Part shown: positions 16,181 to 26,039 of the stretch, piece by piece
Position numbering within the stretch: the stretch's first letter is position 1
How the letters are laid out: each line of letters begins with the position of its first letter
Assembly (NCBI GenBank): GCA_934646835.1
Contig: CAKUES010000003.1
Coordinates: forward strand, 1 to 64,000
From: an uncultured Coriobacteriales bacterium
GTDB lineage: Bacteria; Actinomycetota; Coriobacteriia; Coriobacteriales; QAMH01
Length of the DNA stretch: 64,000 bases
Direction: 5' to 3'
Program-made: the position numbers and the translations under genes
Notes under the pieces: generated by a model
Databases searched by the model: none
Told to the model about the DNA's origin: nothing
Seen by the model: the letters and a program-made list of their open reading frames with translations, nothing else

Positions 16181-16218
16181 CGAGGGGGCGGCTGCCATCG
16201 CCGGCAGCCGCCCCCTCG
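16181..16218 (-). terminator. Strong GC-rich terminator between convergent genes
   Basis: CGAGGGGGCGGCTGCC pairs with GGCAGCCGCCCCCTCG. On the minus strand it is followed by TTTTTT, so it fits the PAP2 gene; it may also stop transcripts from the methylase gene. Confidence 0.85.
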
Positions 16219-16243
16219 TCGTATATATCGGCAAATGCCGCTT

Positions 16244-16921
16244 TTAGCTCGCAAACCTCAGCATGAAGTAGCGGTAGGCGAAGACCAGCGCCAGACCCAG
16301 CACGACGCCGCCGATGATGTCGGTGAGCCAATGCACGCCGCACAGCAGGCGACCGACGACCACGACCAGTGCGATCAGCGTGCAGATGATGGTGACTGCG
16401 GTGCGTGCAGGCGCGCTGGCCAGACGATGGCGGGCCCAGGTGATCGCACAGCCCATCGTGCCAACGGCCAGGAAGGAGTGCGACGAGGGGAAGGACGGCT
16501 CGAGCTCGCCGTCGACGAGCACCGGGCGCCAGTTGAGCGCGATCTTATCGAAGCCCACGTAGAGCACGAGCATGACTACGTAGGCGATTGCGATGAAGTA
16601 GATCGCCTTGTCCACGCCCTTGAATCCGCGGCCGCGGATGAGTTGGACGAGTCCGATGACGAAGAAGACGAACATCGAGGCGATGGTCACGTAGCCACCG
16701 TATTCGGTGATGTCGTAGAGCGTCCAGTTGACCCCGGTGAGGTTGTGGAATGCCAGGTTGGCGCTGCCCAGACCGACCATCGAGCCATCGGCTGCGATCG
16801 GCTGTTGGTCAAGTGTCAGCAGACAGGCGACCAATGCTGCAAACAGCAGCAGCATCGCCACTGCCGGCATGGGGTTGGGCGTGGTTCGGGAGTGCTTCCC
16901 TTTCTTCATCATCATGTTCAT
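16244..16921 (-). CDS. PAP2-family membrane phosphatase
   Basis: A 225-residue integral membrane phosphatase (lipid phosphate or undecaprenyl pyrophosphate type). It has about six hydrophobic helices. The acid phosphatase motifs are visible: an NWRP basic segment (about residue 137), PSFPSSHSF (motif 2) and GRLLCGVHWLTDIIGG (motif 3, catalytic His). The start is the ATG at 16921 with AAGGA five bases upstream; the open frame extends further without a ribosome site. Activity on undecaprenyl pyrophosphate is possible but not shown by the sequence. Confidence 0.85.
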   Translation of the reverse strand: MNMMMKKGKHSRTTPNPMPAVAMLLLFAALVACLLTLDQQPIAADGSMVGLGSANLAFHNLTGVNWTLYDITEYGGYVTIASMFVFFVIGLVQLIRGRGFKGVDKAIYFIAIAYVVMLVLYVGFDKIALNWRPVLVDGELEPSFPSSHSFLAVGTMGCAITWARHRLASAPARTAVTIICTLIALVVVVGRLLCGVHWLTDIIGGVVLGLALVFAYRYFMLRFAS

Positions 16922-17168
16922 AGGAGTCCTTCGTTTCCTCTGCGTTTTCCCGCGGTTGAACAGGATACCCAATGCAGATGGAGCTTGTTTGGAGTATCGC
17001 GATTTTGTTTTGAAGCTTACCCAAAGTTAAGGATTTGGGGAGGGGCTGCGGCTCTGCCGTTCTGGTCTGAAACGGTCGCGCTCCTCGATGTGCTCCCTCT
17101 CTGTTAACCTGTCAGAATGTGCAAATCTGCAGCTTGAACCCTGCTTTTTGAGAGGAATGCTCCAAAAC

Positions 17169-18263
17169 ATGAAGAAAGCCCTGAAAGCCGTCTTGGTCGT
17201 CTTGTTGGTGATCGTCTTGATCGTTGGTGGCTACGTGGCCTACATGCTGCTTACCTACAATCGCATCCCTGATAATCAGCAGCTCGAGGTCGGCAACAAC
17301 CAGGCCGCGGAGCTCAAGACCGGCGAGGACTACACTGCCCTTTCCTTCAACATCGGTTTCGGCGCTTACACGGACGACTACTCGTTCTTCATGGACACGG
17401 GCAAGATGGCCGATGGCACGCCCACGACCGGCAAGAATTCTTGGGCTGTGAGCAAGGAGAGCGTCGAGGAATGCACCGCCGCTGACATCGAGACCATCCG
17501 CGATCTCGATGTCGACTTCGCCCTCCTTCAAGAGGTCGACACCGATTCCACGCGTTCCTACCATGTGAACCAGGTCCAGCTCCTCGAAGACGCGTTCTCC
17601 GACATGGGCGGCGTCGAGGCGGTCGACTACCACAGCTCCTTCCTTTTCTATCCCCTCACCCAGCCCCACGGCTTTGCCAACTCCTCGCTCCTCACGTTGA
17701 GCAGCGCGCGCGTTGACGATGCCGTGCGCCGCAGCTACCCGGTGGCCGACGACCTCTCCAAGTTCTTCGACCTCGACCGCTGCTTCTCCGTGAGCCGCAT
17801 CCCGGTTGAGGGCGGCAAGGAACTTGTGCTCGTCAACAGCCACATGTCCGCCTACGACAAGGGCGGCACCATCCGCAAGCAGCAGCTCGAGATGATCCAC
17901 AACTTCCTCAACGAGGAGGCCGACAAGGGCAACTACGTCGTGATGGGCGGTGACTTCAACCACGCCCTGTGCGACTCCACCGGTATCTACCCTTCCACCC
18001 AACAGCGCCCGGACTGGATTGCGACCTTCGATGACAGCGACTTGCCGGAGGGCTTCTCTGTCGTGCGCGCGAGTAATCTCGCGGATGTTGCTACGTGTCG
18101 CGGCGCTGATATCCCTTACGAGAAGGGTGTCAACTACACTGCCACCGTCGACGGCTTCATCGTGAGCAGCAACGTCAAGGCGACGGCGGAAAACATCGAC
18201 AAAGAGTTCAAGTACAGCGACCACAACCCCGTGAAGCTGACGTTCTCCCTGAGCGAGGAGTAG
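17169..18263 (+). CDS. Membrane-anchored endonuclease/exonuclease/phosphatase-family protein
   Basis: A 364-residue protein. An N-terminal membrane anchor (about residues 5-27) precedes an EEP fold of the DNase I / sphingomyelinase / inositol phosphatase superfamily. The metal-binding and catalytic blocks are in order: LSFNIGFG (Asn), LLQEVDTDS (Glu), VNSHMSAYDKGG (His), MGGDFNHAL (Asp, Asn) and SDHNPV (Asp-His pair). The domain would sit outside the cytoplasm. The substrate cannot be told: nucleic acid, phospholipid and phosphoinositide are all possible. The ATG at 17169 lies about 12 bp from GAGAGGA. A HAD gene follows 3 bp later and is co-transcribed. Confidence 0.83.
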   Translation: MKKALKAVLVVLLVIVLIVGGYVAYMLLTYNRIPDNQQLEVGNNQAAELKTGEDYTALSFNIGFGAYTDDYSFFMDTGKMADGTPTTGKNSWAVSKESVEECTAADIETIRDLDVDFALLQEVDTDSTRSYHVNQVQLLEDAFSDMGGVEAVDYHSSFLFYPLTQPHGFANSSLLTLSSARVDDAVRRSYPVADDLSKFFDLDRCFSVSRIPVEGGKELVLVNSHMSAYDKGGTIRKQQLEMIHNFLNEEADKGNYVVMGGDFNHALCDSTGIYPSTQQRPDWIATFDDSDLPEGFSVVRASNLADVATCRGADIPYEKGVNYTATVDGFIVSSNVKATAENIDKEFKYSDHNPVKLTFSLSEE

Positions 18264-18266
18264 AAC

Positions 18267-18752
18267 ATGACGCGCGCAATCGAGTTTTTGATGGAGTCGA
18301 GCACCATCGTCGTCTTCGACATCGATGGCGTGCTCGCGCCCTACGAGTTCACGCCGCGCTGCCACTCCGTCATCGATGACGACGAGTGGTTCGAGCTCGT
18401 GAAGTCTGGCGATCCCTATGGTGCGCTGCCGCCTGTCAAGCTCATCCAGCGGATGATCGAGGAGAAGGGGCCCGGTAACGTCTACGTCTGCAGCGTCTCG
18501 TGCGCAGAGGAGTACGAGGGCAAACAGCGCTTCGTGGAGAAGAACTACGCCGTCGAGCCTAGCCATATCCGCTTTGTCGACTCCAAGGGCGATAAGCTCA
18601 GCGCCTTGCGTCAGATTGCAGCCGAGCGTGGTGTAGAGGAATCGCAGGTGGCGATGGTGGAGGACACCGTCAAGACCCTTGATGGCATCGCTCGTGCGAG
18701 CGATTTCGCCACGATCCACGTCAGCAGCCTCTTTGCCTACGACGAGCGCTAA
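18267..18752 (+). CDS. Small HAD-superfamily protein
   Basis: A 161-residue HAD-fold protein. Motif I is FDIDG (Asp18, Asp20), Lys is in DSKGDKLSA, and the acidic motif IV is AMVEDTVKTLDG. The cap is minimal, so it may act on a larger substrate or a protein. It starts 3 bp after the EEP-family gene, with AGGAG overlapping the end of that gene, which indicates translational coupling. The specific substrate is unknown. Confidence 0.75.
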   Translation: MTRAIEFLMESSTIVVFDIDGVLAPYEFTPRCHSVIDDDEWFELVKSGDPYGALPPVKLIQRMIEEKGPGNVYVCSVSCAEEYEGKQRFVEKNYAVEPSHIRFVDSKGDKLSALRQIAAERGVEESQVAMVEDTVKTLDGIARASDFATIHVSSLFAYDER

Positions 18753-18899
18753 GGGCTGCGGGTTGCGTGGTTGTCGGGGCTGACGTATAGCCGGCGAGTC
18801 GCGAGGGCGCGTAGGCGCCTGACGAAGTCGGCGCCACAGGTTGCAGCGGGATGGCTGGCGCCTATGAGGTGTTGGAACTGGGCGGTCGCGCTCGAAACC

Positions 18900-19090
18900 G
18901 CGACGAACTGGGTGGTTTGGCGCTTTGATTTCGCGATCTGGGTGGTTTTGGCGATGCCCGAGGAGAACGCCTCCGGGTGACAATGCTCTGACCTGCGGTT
19001 TTGTAAATCGGAATCAGACTCATCGATTCAACGTGCGAATCAAACCACCCAGATCGCGAAATCAAAGCTCCAAACCACCCAGTTCGTCGC
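18900..19090. repeat. Family E inverted repeat inside a 490-bp non-coding gap
   Basis: The left arm (18900-18950) and right arm (19041-19090) are about 50 bp each and nearly complementary. Both contain ACTGGGTGGTTTGG and GATTTCGCGATCTGGGTGG or their complements. A 90-bp centre separates them. No gene is visible in 18753-19242; the last 100 bases should hold the ettA promoter. Confidence 0.8.
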
Positions 19091-19242
19091 ATCAACCGAC
19101 CGGTCAACAAATCCGTCTGACTGAAGTGTTGACTGCATCGGCGCCGCTCAAAACGCAGCTTCTCCCATCGCCCTTTATCGCGATTTCTGGCACAATAGTT
19201 AGGTTTGAAGATTAACGCCCCCGAGCTTTAGGGAGTATTTGC

Positions 19243-20922
<1,680 letters not shown>

Positions 20923-20943
20923 AGCTTCCGCTTTCGATTACAT

Positions 20944-20980
20944 GCGGGCGAATTTGCGAGCAACGCGCGAATTCGCCCGC
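20944..20980. repeat. Short hairpin after ettA
   Basis: GCGGGCGAATT pairs with AATTCGCCCGC, followed by ACTTGC. There is no T-run, but the position 22 bp past ettA makes it a possible transcript end. It resembles the GCACTT motifs at 4209-4319. Confidence 0.6.
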
Positions 20981-21040
20981 ACTTGCTTTAGGGTGCGTGT
21001 TCGGCGCTTGACCACAGGCCAAAGCCGGAAGTGAGTCCTT

Positions 21041-21093
21041 GTGACACCATTTGTACCAGTGACACCAAATGTCACTGGTACAAATGGTGTCAC
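21041..21093. repeat. Short family B palindrome (53 bp, perfect)
   Basis: Two 24-bp perfect arms beginning GTGACACCATTTGTACCAG surround a CCAAA loop. It lies 31 bp upstream of the PAP2 start. Related perfect copy at 35724. Confidence 0.9.
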
Positions 21094-21124
21094 GTTCGCA
21101 TCACAAAAAAGGAGGTTCGACTTC

Positions 21125-21622
21125 ATGACAGCAGATCAGTATGCGTGCTGGTCGCAGCCCTTCAGGGACGACCCTCGCATGCTCAAGGTCCTCTTGGTGG
21201 GCAACAAGGTCGAGACCTACCTCTTCTACATCCTCTATCCGCTCTTACTCGTCATCCTCGCTGTGACGGGCAATTCGCTGCTTCTCAAGGCGATCGCGGT
21301 CCCAGCCGTGAGCTTTGTGTTGGTGAGCGTCTTTCGCAAGCTCTACAACGCTGCGCGCCCTTACGAGGAACTCGATATCGACCCGCTCATCAAGAAGGAC
21401 ACGAGCGGCAAGTCGTTTCCCAGCCGCCACGTCTTCAGCGTCTACGTCATCGCTATGGCATGGTTGCCGTTTAATACGGTGGCAGGTGTGTTGCTCTTGC
21501 TATTGGGCATCGACATGATGTTCATCCGCGTGGTGGGCGGCGTGCATTACCCGCAAGACGTCGTCGCTGGTGCGGTGTGTGGAATTCTCGCAGGCGTGCT
21601 CGGTTTCTACATCCTTCCGTAA
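21125..21622 (+). CDS. Small PAP2-family membrane phosphatase
   Basis: A 165-residue membrane protein with PAP2 motifs: KLYNAARPYE (basic motif 1), SFPSRHVFS (motif 2) and RVVGGVHYPQDVVAG (motif 3). About four to five helices fit the small single-domain lipid phosphatases. The ATG at 21125 has a full AAAGGAGG eight bases upstream. An open frame extends back through the palindrome at 21041, but that part is repeat DNA. It lies 64 bp ahead of the Ala/Lys/Pro-repeat gene in the same direction. Confidence 0.82.
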   Translation: MTADQYACWSQPFRDDPRMLKVLLVGNKVETYLFYILYPLLLVILAVTGNSLLLKAIAVPAVSFVLVSVFRKLYNAARPYEELDIDPLIKKDTSGKSFPSRHVFSVYVIAMAWLPFNTVAGVLLLLLGIDMMFIRVVGGVHYPQDVVAGAVCGILAGVLGFYILP

Positions 21623-21686
21623 TCGCTGTGTCACATCGGCGGGGTAGAATCGAAGGCATGAAACAAGACTGCCAAAGGAGGACGTC

Positions 21687-22421
21687 ATGAGCAATCAGAT
21701 TGCGAAAACCGTCAAGTCCGGGGTCAAGGTCGCGGCCGCCGCCGCTCCCGTTGTAGCCGTCGTGGGCGCGCAAAATCTCCCCAAGGTCGCCAAGGCAACC
21801 GCAAAGACCGCGGTCAAGGCGGCACCTGTCGTGGCCAAGGCCGCGGCTAAGTCTGCGCCCAAGGTCGCTAAGGCTGCCGCGCATGCCGCCCCCAAAGTCG
21901 CATCCGCCGCTGCAGCTGCCGCACCCAAGGCTGCATCCAAGGCGATTCACGCCGTCCCCAAGGTTGCATCTGCCGCCGTCCAGGCTGCGCCCAAGGCAGC
22001 CGCCAACCTTGTCGAGGCGGCCCCTGCCGTTGCTGCGGCTTCTTTCGCATCCGCACAGGGTGCTGCACTTGCGGTTCGCGACTCCCAGGCTGCCCGCAAC
22101 GCCAAGGCCGGTGCTCTCGCCGTCGCCAACGGCGCCAAGACCGGCATCGTCAAGGCTGGCAAAGCAGGCGCAAAGGGACTCGCAGCCTTTGGCTCCCTTG
22201 CCAAGCGCGGCTTCTCCGGGCTTCCCGCCAAGGGCAAGGTCGCCGTGGTCGGTGCTGGCGTGGGCTTGACTGCCGCTGCGGTGGCGCACGTCGTCTACCA
22301 CCATGGCAAGTGCGTCCAGTCTGCCGATGATGACGCCGCATTCGACGACATGTTCGACCTCGTGGAGGATCCGGGCGACGATGTCGACGGCGAGCCCCTG
22401 TACGAGAGGGGCGAGGACTAG
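21687..22421 (+). CDS. Ala/Lys/Pro-repeat protein with acidic tail, unknown function
   Basis: A 244-residue protein that I do not recognise. Residues 1-110 are built from degenerate 8-11-residue units such as APKVAKAAA, APKVASAAA and APKAASKA, similar in style to the PAKKA repeats of histone H1-like and other low-complexity nucleic-acid-binding proteins. A Gly/Ala/Lys region follows, then a hydrophobic segment (about 187-207, VAVVGAGVGLTAAAVAHVV) and a strongly acidic C-terminus (ADDDAAFDDMFDL...). AAAGGAGG precedes the ATG. Its stop is 1 bp before a HAD gene, and the patatin gene follows that, so the three form a tight operon. It could be a surface- or membrane-linked scaffold rather than a chromatin protein. 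Confidence 0.7.
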   Translation: MSNQIAKTVKSGVKVAAAAAPVVAVVGAQNLPKVAKATAKTAVKAAPVVAKAAAKSAPKVAKAAAHAAPKVASAAAAAAPKAASKAIHAVPKVASAAVQAAPKAAANLVEAAPAVAAASFASAQGAALAVRDSQAARNAKAGALAVANGAKTGIVKAGKAGAKGLAAFGSLAKRGFSGLPAKGKVAVVGAGVGLTAAAVAHVVYHHGKCVQSADDDAAFDDMFDLVEDPGDDVDGEPLYERGED

Positions 22422-22422
22422 G

Positions 22423-23199
22423 TTGGCGAGGAAGCTCTTCTTTTTCGATTACGACGGCACCCTCGCCGTGCCCCGCACCAGGACCATCCCGCAAAGCACG
22501 CGCGATGCGCTGCAGACGCTGCGCGACGAGGGTCACTTCATCGCGCTAGCTACGGGGCGCCTGCAGTGCAACGCCGTGGACTACATCGATGCCCTGGGTA
22601 TCGACAACATCGTAGCCGACGGCGGCTACTCGGTCACCGTCGACGGCAAGCTCGTGTGGATGGAGCCGCTTGCGCTTGAGCCCTGCAGGGAGTGCCTGCG
22701 CCGTCTGGAAGCGGCCGGCATCGTCTGGGCGGTGCAGCTCGGCAACGAGATGCTGCGCTATACGCCCTTTGCGGATTTCGATGCGATCGCGGGCGACTAC
22801 TACGTCCCCACGCAGGTCGACCCCACTCTGAGCATTGACGGGCTGGACGCCATCTACAAGATCTACATCCCTTGCAAACGCGCTGATGAGGCCGCCTTCG
22901 TCGCAAGCGGCGTGCTGGATGGAGTGCCCTGGGTCCGCTACAACGACGATTCCGTCTTCGTCGAGCCGCTTTCCAAGGCGGTCGGCATCAAGAAGATGGT
23001 TGATATCATCGGCGGCTCCTACAGCGACGTCGTGGTCTTTGGCGATGGCAAGAACGACATCTCCATGTTCTTGCCGGAGTGGACGAGCATCGCCATGGGC
23101 AATGCCGTGCCCCAGCTCAAGGAGCATGCCGATTATGTGACCGATGACTGCGACAAGGACGGCATCGCCAACGCATGCCGCCACTTTGGGTGGATCTAG
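22423..23199 (+). CDS. Cof-type HAD-IIB phosphatase
   Basis: A 258-residue HAD hydrolase. Motif I is FFDYDGTLAVP, motif II is LATGR, Lys is in SKAVGIKKM, and motif IV is VFGDGKNDISMF. A C2-type cap lies between motifs II and III. These enzymes remove phosphate from sugar phosphates or related metabolites. The likely start is TTG at 22423, one base after the preceding stop, with GAGG six bases upstream; no ATG is available near the conserved N-terminus. The start codon and spacing suggest translation coupled to the gene before it. Confidence 0.85.
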   Translation: MARKLFFFDYDGTLAVPRTRTIPQSTRDALQTLRDEGHFIALATGRLQCNAVDYIDALGIDNIVADGGYSVTVDGKLVWMEPLALEPCRECLRRLEAAGIVWAVQLGNEMLRYTPFADFDAIAGDYYVPTQVDPTLSIDGLDAIYKIYIPCKRADEAAFVASGVLDGVPWVRYNDDSVFVEPLSKAVGIKKMVDIIGGSYSDVVVFGDGKNDISMFLPEWTSIAMGNAVPQLKEHADYVTDDCDKDGIANACRHFGWI

Positions 23200-23201
23200 C
23201 A

Positions 23202-24086
23202 ATGCAGATGGAAAGCAATATCTTCAAGACGGCGCTCTACTTCGAGGGTGGCAGCATGCGCGGGGCGTACTCCGCCGGCGCCAACCGCTGCCTTGTCGAG
23301 CACGGACTCTTCTTCGACAATGTCTACGGCATCAGTGCCGGCAGCTCCAACGCGGTGAACTACCTCACGCGCGATGTGGAGCGCATCGTCGGCGCCTTTG
23401 GACATTTGATGGCCGACGAACGCGCCGGCAGCTGGAAGAGCTTCGTGCACGGGCGCGGCTTGTTTGACGTGGAGTACCTCTACAACGAGGCTGACATGCC
23501 GGGTGGCACCCTGCCCTTTGACTACGAGGGCTTCGCCTCCAATCCTGCCAAGCTCAACATCTTCGCCTTCGACCGCGACCGCGCCTGCGACGTGCGCTTT
23601 ACGAACAAGATGATGCACAACACTCTCGACGTCATGCAGATGGTGCGTGCATCCTCCACGCTTCCCATCGTGATGCCTGCGCCCACTATCGACGGCGTCA
23701 CCTACTACGACGGCGGCTTTGGCGATGGCGGTGGCCTTCCCATGCGCACCATCCTCGCCGACGGCTTCGAGCGCATGGTGGTCATCCGCACACGCCCGCG
23801 CGGCTACCGCAAGGGCGAGACGGACGGCTACATGAAGCTGCTCTTCCGCAAGCAACCCAAGATGCGCGAGGCCGTGCTCACGCGCAACGAGCGCTACAAC
23901 CAGGCATGCGATTTCCTTGACGAGCTCGAGCACGAGGGCAAGGCGTATGTCTTCTATCCCGAGCACCTCACGCTACAGGGCACGGAGCGCGACGCCCAAC
24001 TGCTCGAGAGCAACATCCAGGCCGGCTATGCTCAGATGCTGCAGGAGCTTCCTGCCATCCGCGCCTACGTCGAGGCAGGAGAGTGA
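23202..24086 (+). CDS. Patatin-like phospholipase
   Basis: A 294-residue esterase of the patatin/RssA/YlbK group. The oxyanion loop is EGGSMRGAYSAG, the nucleophile elbow is GISAGSS (catalytic Ser), and the catalytic Asp is in YYDGGFGDGGG. The typical RNKPK... tail region and C-terminal helices match bacterial YjjU-like patatins. It starts 2 bp after the HAD stop with only a weak ribosome site, so it should be translationally coupled. No signal peptide is visible, so it probably acts on membrane lipids from the cytoplasm. Confidence 0.88.
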   Translation: MQMESNIFKTALYFEGGSMRGAYSAGANRCLVEHGLFFDNVYGISAGSSNAVNYLTRDVERIVGAFGHLMADERAGSWKSFVHGRGLFDVEYLYNEADMPGGTLPFDYEGFASNPAKLNIFAFDRDRACDVRFTNKMMHNTLDVMQMVRASSTLPIVMPAPTIDGVTYYDGGFGDGGGLPMRTILADGFERMVVIRTRPRGYRKGETDGYMKLLFRKQPKMREAVLTRNERYNQACDFLDELEHEGKAYVFYPEHLTLQGTERDAQLLESNIQAGYAQMLQELPAIRAYVEAGE

Positions 24087-24097
24087 TGGCGGCGGCC

Positions 24098-24397
24098 CCC
24101 GTAGGGGAGGGTCCCCTGGGCTGTGCGGCTGTGGACCCCGTAGATGAGGGGCCTTTGGATCACGTGGCTGCAACCTCCGTAGGGGAGGGACCCTGTCCCT
24201 CCCCATACACCGCTCATCCCTCAACCGCTCCCGAAAACCGTCATTCTGAACGGAGCTTGCAGCCTGCGGTCCTAATCCCCGTAGGGGAGGGACCCTGTCC
24301 CTCCCCATATGCCGTGCAACCCTCGACCGCTCCCAACAACCGTCATTCTGGGCGCAGCGCGCAGCGTGGAGTCGAAGAATCTGGCCGCGGCAAATCA
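24098..24397. repeat. Cluster of family A cores and a TCATTCTGA-type repeat
   Basis: This gene-free stretch holds a damaged core (24101-24120), two good core hairpins (24181-24204 and 24283-24306, each followed by CATAC/CATATG) and two copies of ACCGTCATTCTG(A/G)(A/G)CG. The second runs on to GTGGAGTCGAAGAATCT, a repeat type common in gut and soil bacteria. The segments 24209-24260 and 24310-24350 are also similar to each other, indicating a tandem duplication of about 102 bp. Confidence 0.8.
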
Positions 24398-25162
24398 ATG
24401 ACCCGTAACACTGCAGCCCTCCTTTGCGAGCTCAACACGCGCTTCTACGCTGATAACGCCGCAAGCTTCTCCGCAACGCGCCACAGCTCTTGGGACGGCT
24501 GGGATGCAGCCCTCGACGTTGCCGGCTTTGCTAGCGCGCCGCGTCGCGTTGTCGATGTGGCCTGCGGCAACATGCGCTTTGCGGATTGCCTTGGCAAGCG
24601 CTTTCCTGCGGCGGTGATTGATTACATCGGCGTCGACAACTGCGTTCCCCTGGCATCGAGCGTCCAGCGCATGCAGCTTGCTGTCTCGTTTGCCGAGTGT
24701 GATATCGTCGGCTGCCTCATCGACGACATGCCCCTCGAGCTTCCCGTGGGTGACCTCGTCGTTTGCTCGGGCTTCATGCATCACGTGCCGGGACAGGCCC
24801 GTCGCGTGCGCATGCTCGCAGAGCTGCTTCGTGCCGTGAGCCCCGGTGGCGCGCTCGTCGTCTCCTTCTGGCAGTTCATGGGCGATGAACGATTAGCGCG
24901 CAAGGCCTCGGCGCTCACTCCGCTTGCCCTCGAGGAGCTCGGGCTTTCGCCTGGCGACCTCGAGCTTGGCGACTATATACTCGGCTGGCAGGACTCGCCC
25001 ACGGCGCGTCGCTACTGCCACAGCTTTACGGTAGAAGAGGTCCGCTCGTTGGCAGATGCAGCGCTCGGAGAGACCCTCTGTGACTGCGAGCTGTCGTTTC
25101 TCGAGGCCGACGGCCGCAGCGGCCGTCTCAACTGCTACTTAGTCGCCCGCCGCTTGAGCTAG
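24398..25162 (+). CDS. Class I SAM-dependent methyltransferase
   Basis: A 254-residue methyltransferase. Motif I is VVDVACGNMRFADCLG, an acidic residue follows at IGVDN, and the post-motif region LVVCSGFMHHVPGQARR resembles Trm9/ABH8-type tRNA methylases, as does the late FTVEEVRSLAD. The target is therefore possibly tRNA, but this is weak. The open frame extends back to 24083 through the repeat cluster; I place the start at the ATG at 24398 because homology-like sequence begins there, although no strong ribosome site precedes it. Family A repeats lie on both sides. Confidence 0.75.
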   Translation: MTRNTAALLCELNTRFYADNAASFSATRHSSWDGWDAALDVAGFASAPRRVVDVACGNMRFADCLGKRFPAAVIDYIGVDNCVPLASSVQRMQLAVSFAECDIVGCLIDDMPLELPVGDLVVCSGFMHHVPGQARRVRMLAELLRAVSPGGALVVSFWQFMGDERLARKASALTPLALEELGLSPGDLELGDYILGWQDSPTARRYCHSFTVEEVRSLADAALGETLCDCELSFLEADGRSGRLNCYLVARRLS

Positions 25163-25174
25163 CGTGTGCTGTGT

Positions 25175-25290
25175 CTAGGGAAGTGCTGATTAAAGCAAAT
25201 GCACGCTGCATGCGATTGGCAGAAACGCTGGTCACGCAGGGGAGGGACCCTGTCCCTCCCCATAAACCTCGCTTTGCTCAGCGTTTTCCT
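25175..25290. repeat. Family A element, full length (about 116 bp)
   Basis: The left end is CTAGGGAAGTGCTGATTAA, with the core hairpin at about 25241-25262 and CATAAACCTCGC, and the right end is CAGCGTTTTCCT. It lies between two methyltransferase genes. Confidence 0.88.
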
Positions 25291-25337
25291 GATGCTATGC
25301 GTTATCCGTGCCATCGATGAGGAGGGAACATAACCCT

Positions 25338-26000
25338 GTGAGTTACTACGACGATCATGCGGAGGAGTTTCTCTTGGCAACGCAAGACGCCGATATGGGT
25401 GTCGTCCTCGCCTGCTTTCTGGAGGAGCTTTCCGATGGATTGAGTGTTTTGGACTGGGGATGCGGCTCTGGGCGTGACTCGCTTGCATTGCTTGCGGCGG
25501 GTTGCGATGTGACAGCCGTGGACTTGTCGTCTGCCATGTGTGCGGCCACTGCTGCGCTAACGGGGCTGGAGCCGCGCAACGAGTCGTTTTTCGATCTCGA
25601 TGACGTTGATCGCTACGACGGCATCTGGGCGAGTGCGTCCTTACTGCATGTGCCGAGTGTGGACCTGCCTGCTGTTTTGCATCGTGCGGCAACGGCTCTC
25701 AAGCCCCGAGGCGCCCTTTACTGCTCGTTTAAATACGGCACGGGTGAGCTCGAGCGCAACGGCCGCTTCTTCAACGATATGACAGAGGAGAAGTTCACCT
25801 CCTTGCTCGGCTCCGTACCGTCTTTGCGTCTTGTTGAGACCTGGGTTACCGAGGATGTTCGTCCTGAGCGAGCAGGCGAGCTTTGGCTCAACTGCCTTTT
25901 GCGCCGCGTGTGGCCAATCGCTGTGCAGGCGCGCCGTTGCCTCCCCTCCGCTTGCGGGTTGAAATGCCGCGTTCACATTCGCTTGGTGCTGCCTGGGTGA
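25338..26000 (+). CDS. Class I SAM-dependent methyltransferase
   Basis: A 220-residue protein of the Methyltransf_25/Tam type. SAM motif LDWGCGSGRDSLALL, then VTAVDLSSAM, WASASLLHVP and LKPRGALYCSFKYG. The start is the GTG at 25338 (VSYYDDHAEEF) with GAGGAGG about twelve bases upstream. The conserved domain seems to end at WLNCLLRR, about 30 residues before the stop. The remaining tail (IAVQARRCLPSACG...) is Cys/Arg-rich and unlike the rest, so the original stop may have been lost or the tail may be lineage-specific. The substrate is unknown. Confidence 0.8.
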   Translation: MSYYDDHAEEFLLATQDADMGVVLACFLEELSDGLSVLDWGCGSGRDSLALLAAGCDVTAVDLSSAMCAATAALTGLEPRNESFFDLDDVDRYDGIWASASLLHVPSVDLPAVLHRAATALKPRGALYCSFKYGTGELERNGRFFNDMTEEKFTSLLGSVPSLRLVETWVTEDVRPERAGELWLNCLLRRVWPIAVQARRCLPSACGLKCRVHIRLVLPG

Positions 26001-26039
26001 TAATGGCCGGGACAGAAACGAGCCTTGAAGGAGGCAACC

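Noticed and set aside
17112..18983. 623-codon minus-strand frame opposite the EEP and HAD genes
   Set aside because: It covers two real genes and non-coding DNA without a start signal or conserved motifs.
21041..21124. N-terminal extension of the PAP2 protein (MTPFVPVTPNVTGTNGVT...)
   Set aside because: These codons come from the palindrome; the same VPVTxxVTGTxxV reading appears at every family B copy. The ATG at 21125 has a strong ribosome site.
24098..24312. Possible CRISPR array from repeated GGGGAGGGACC units
   Set aside because: Units are palindromic intergenic elements of uneven spacing, also scattered through the window singly; there are no unique spacers of constant length and no cas genes.
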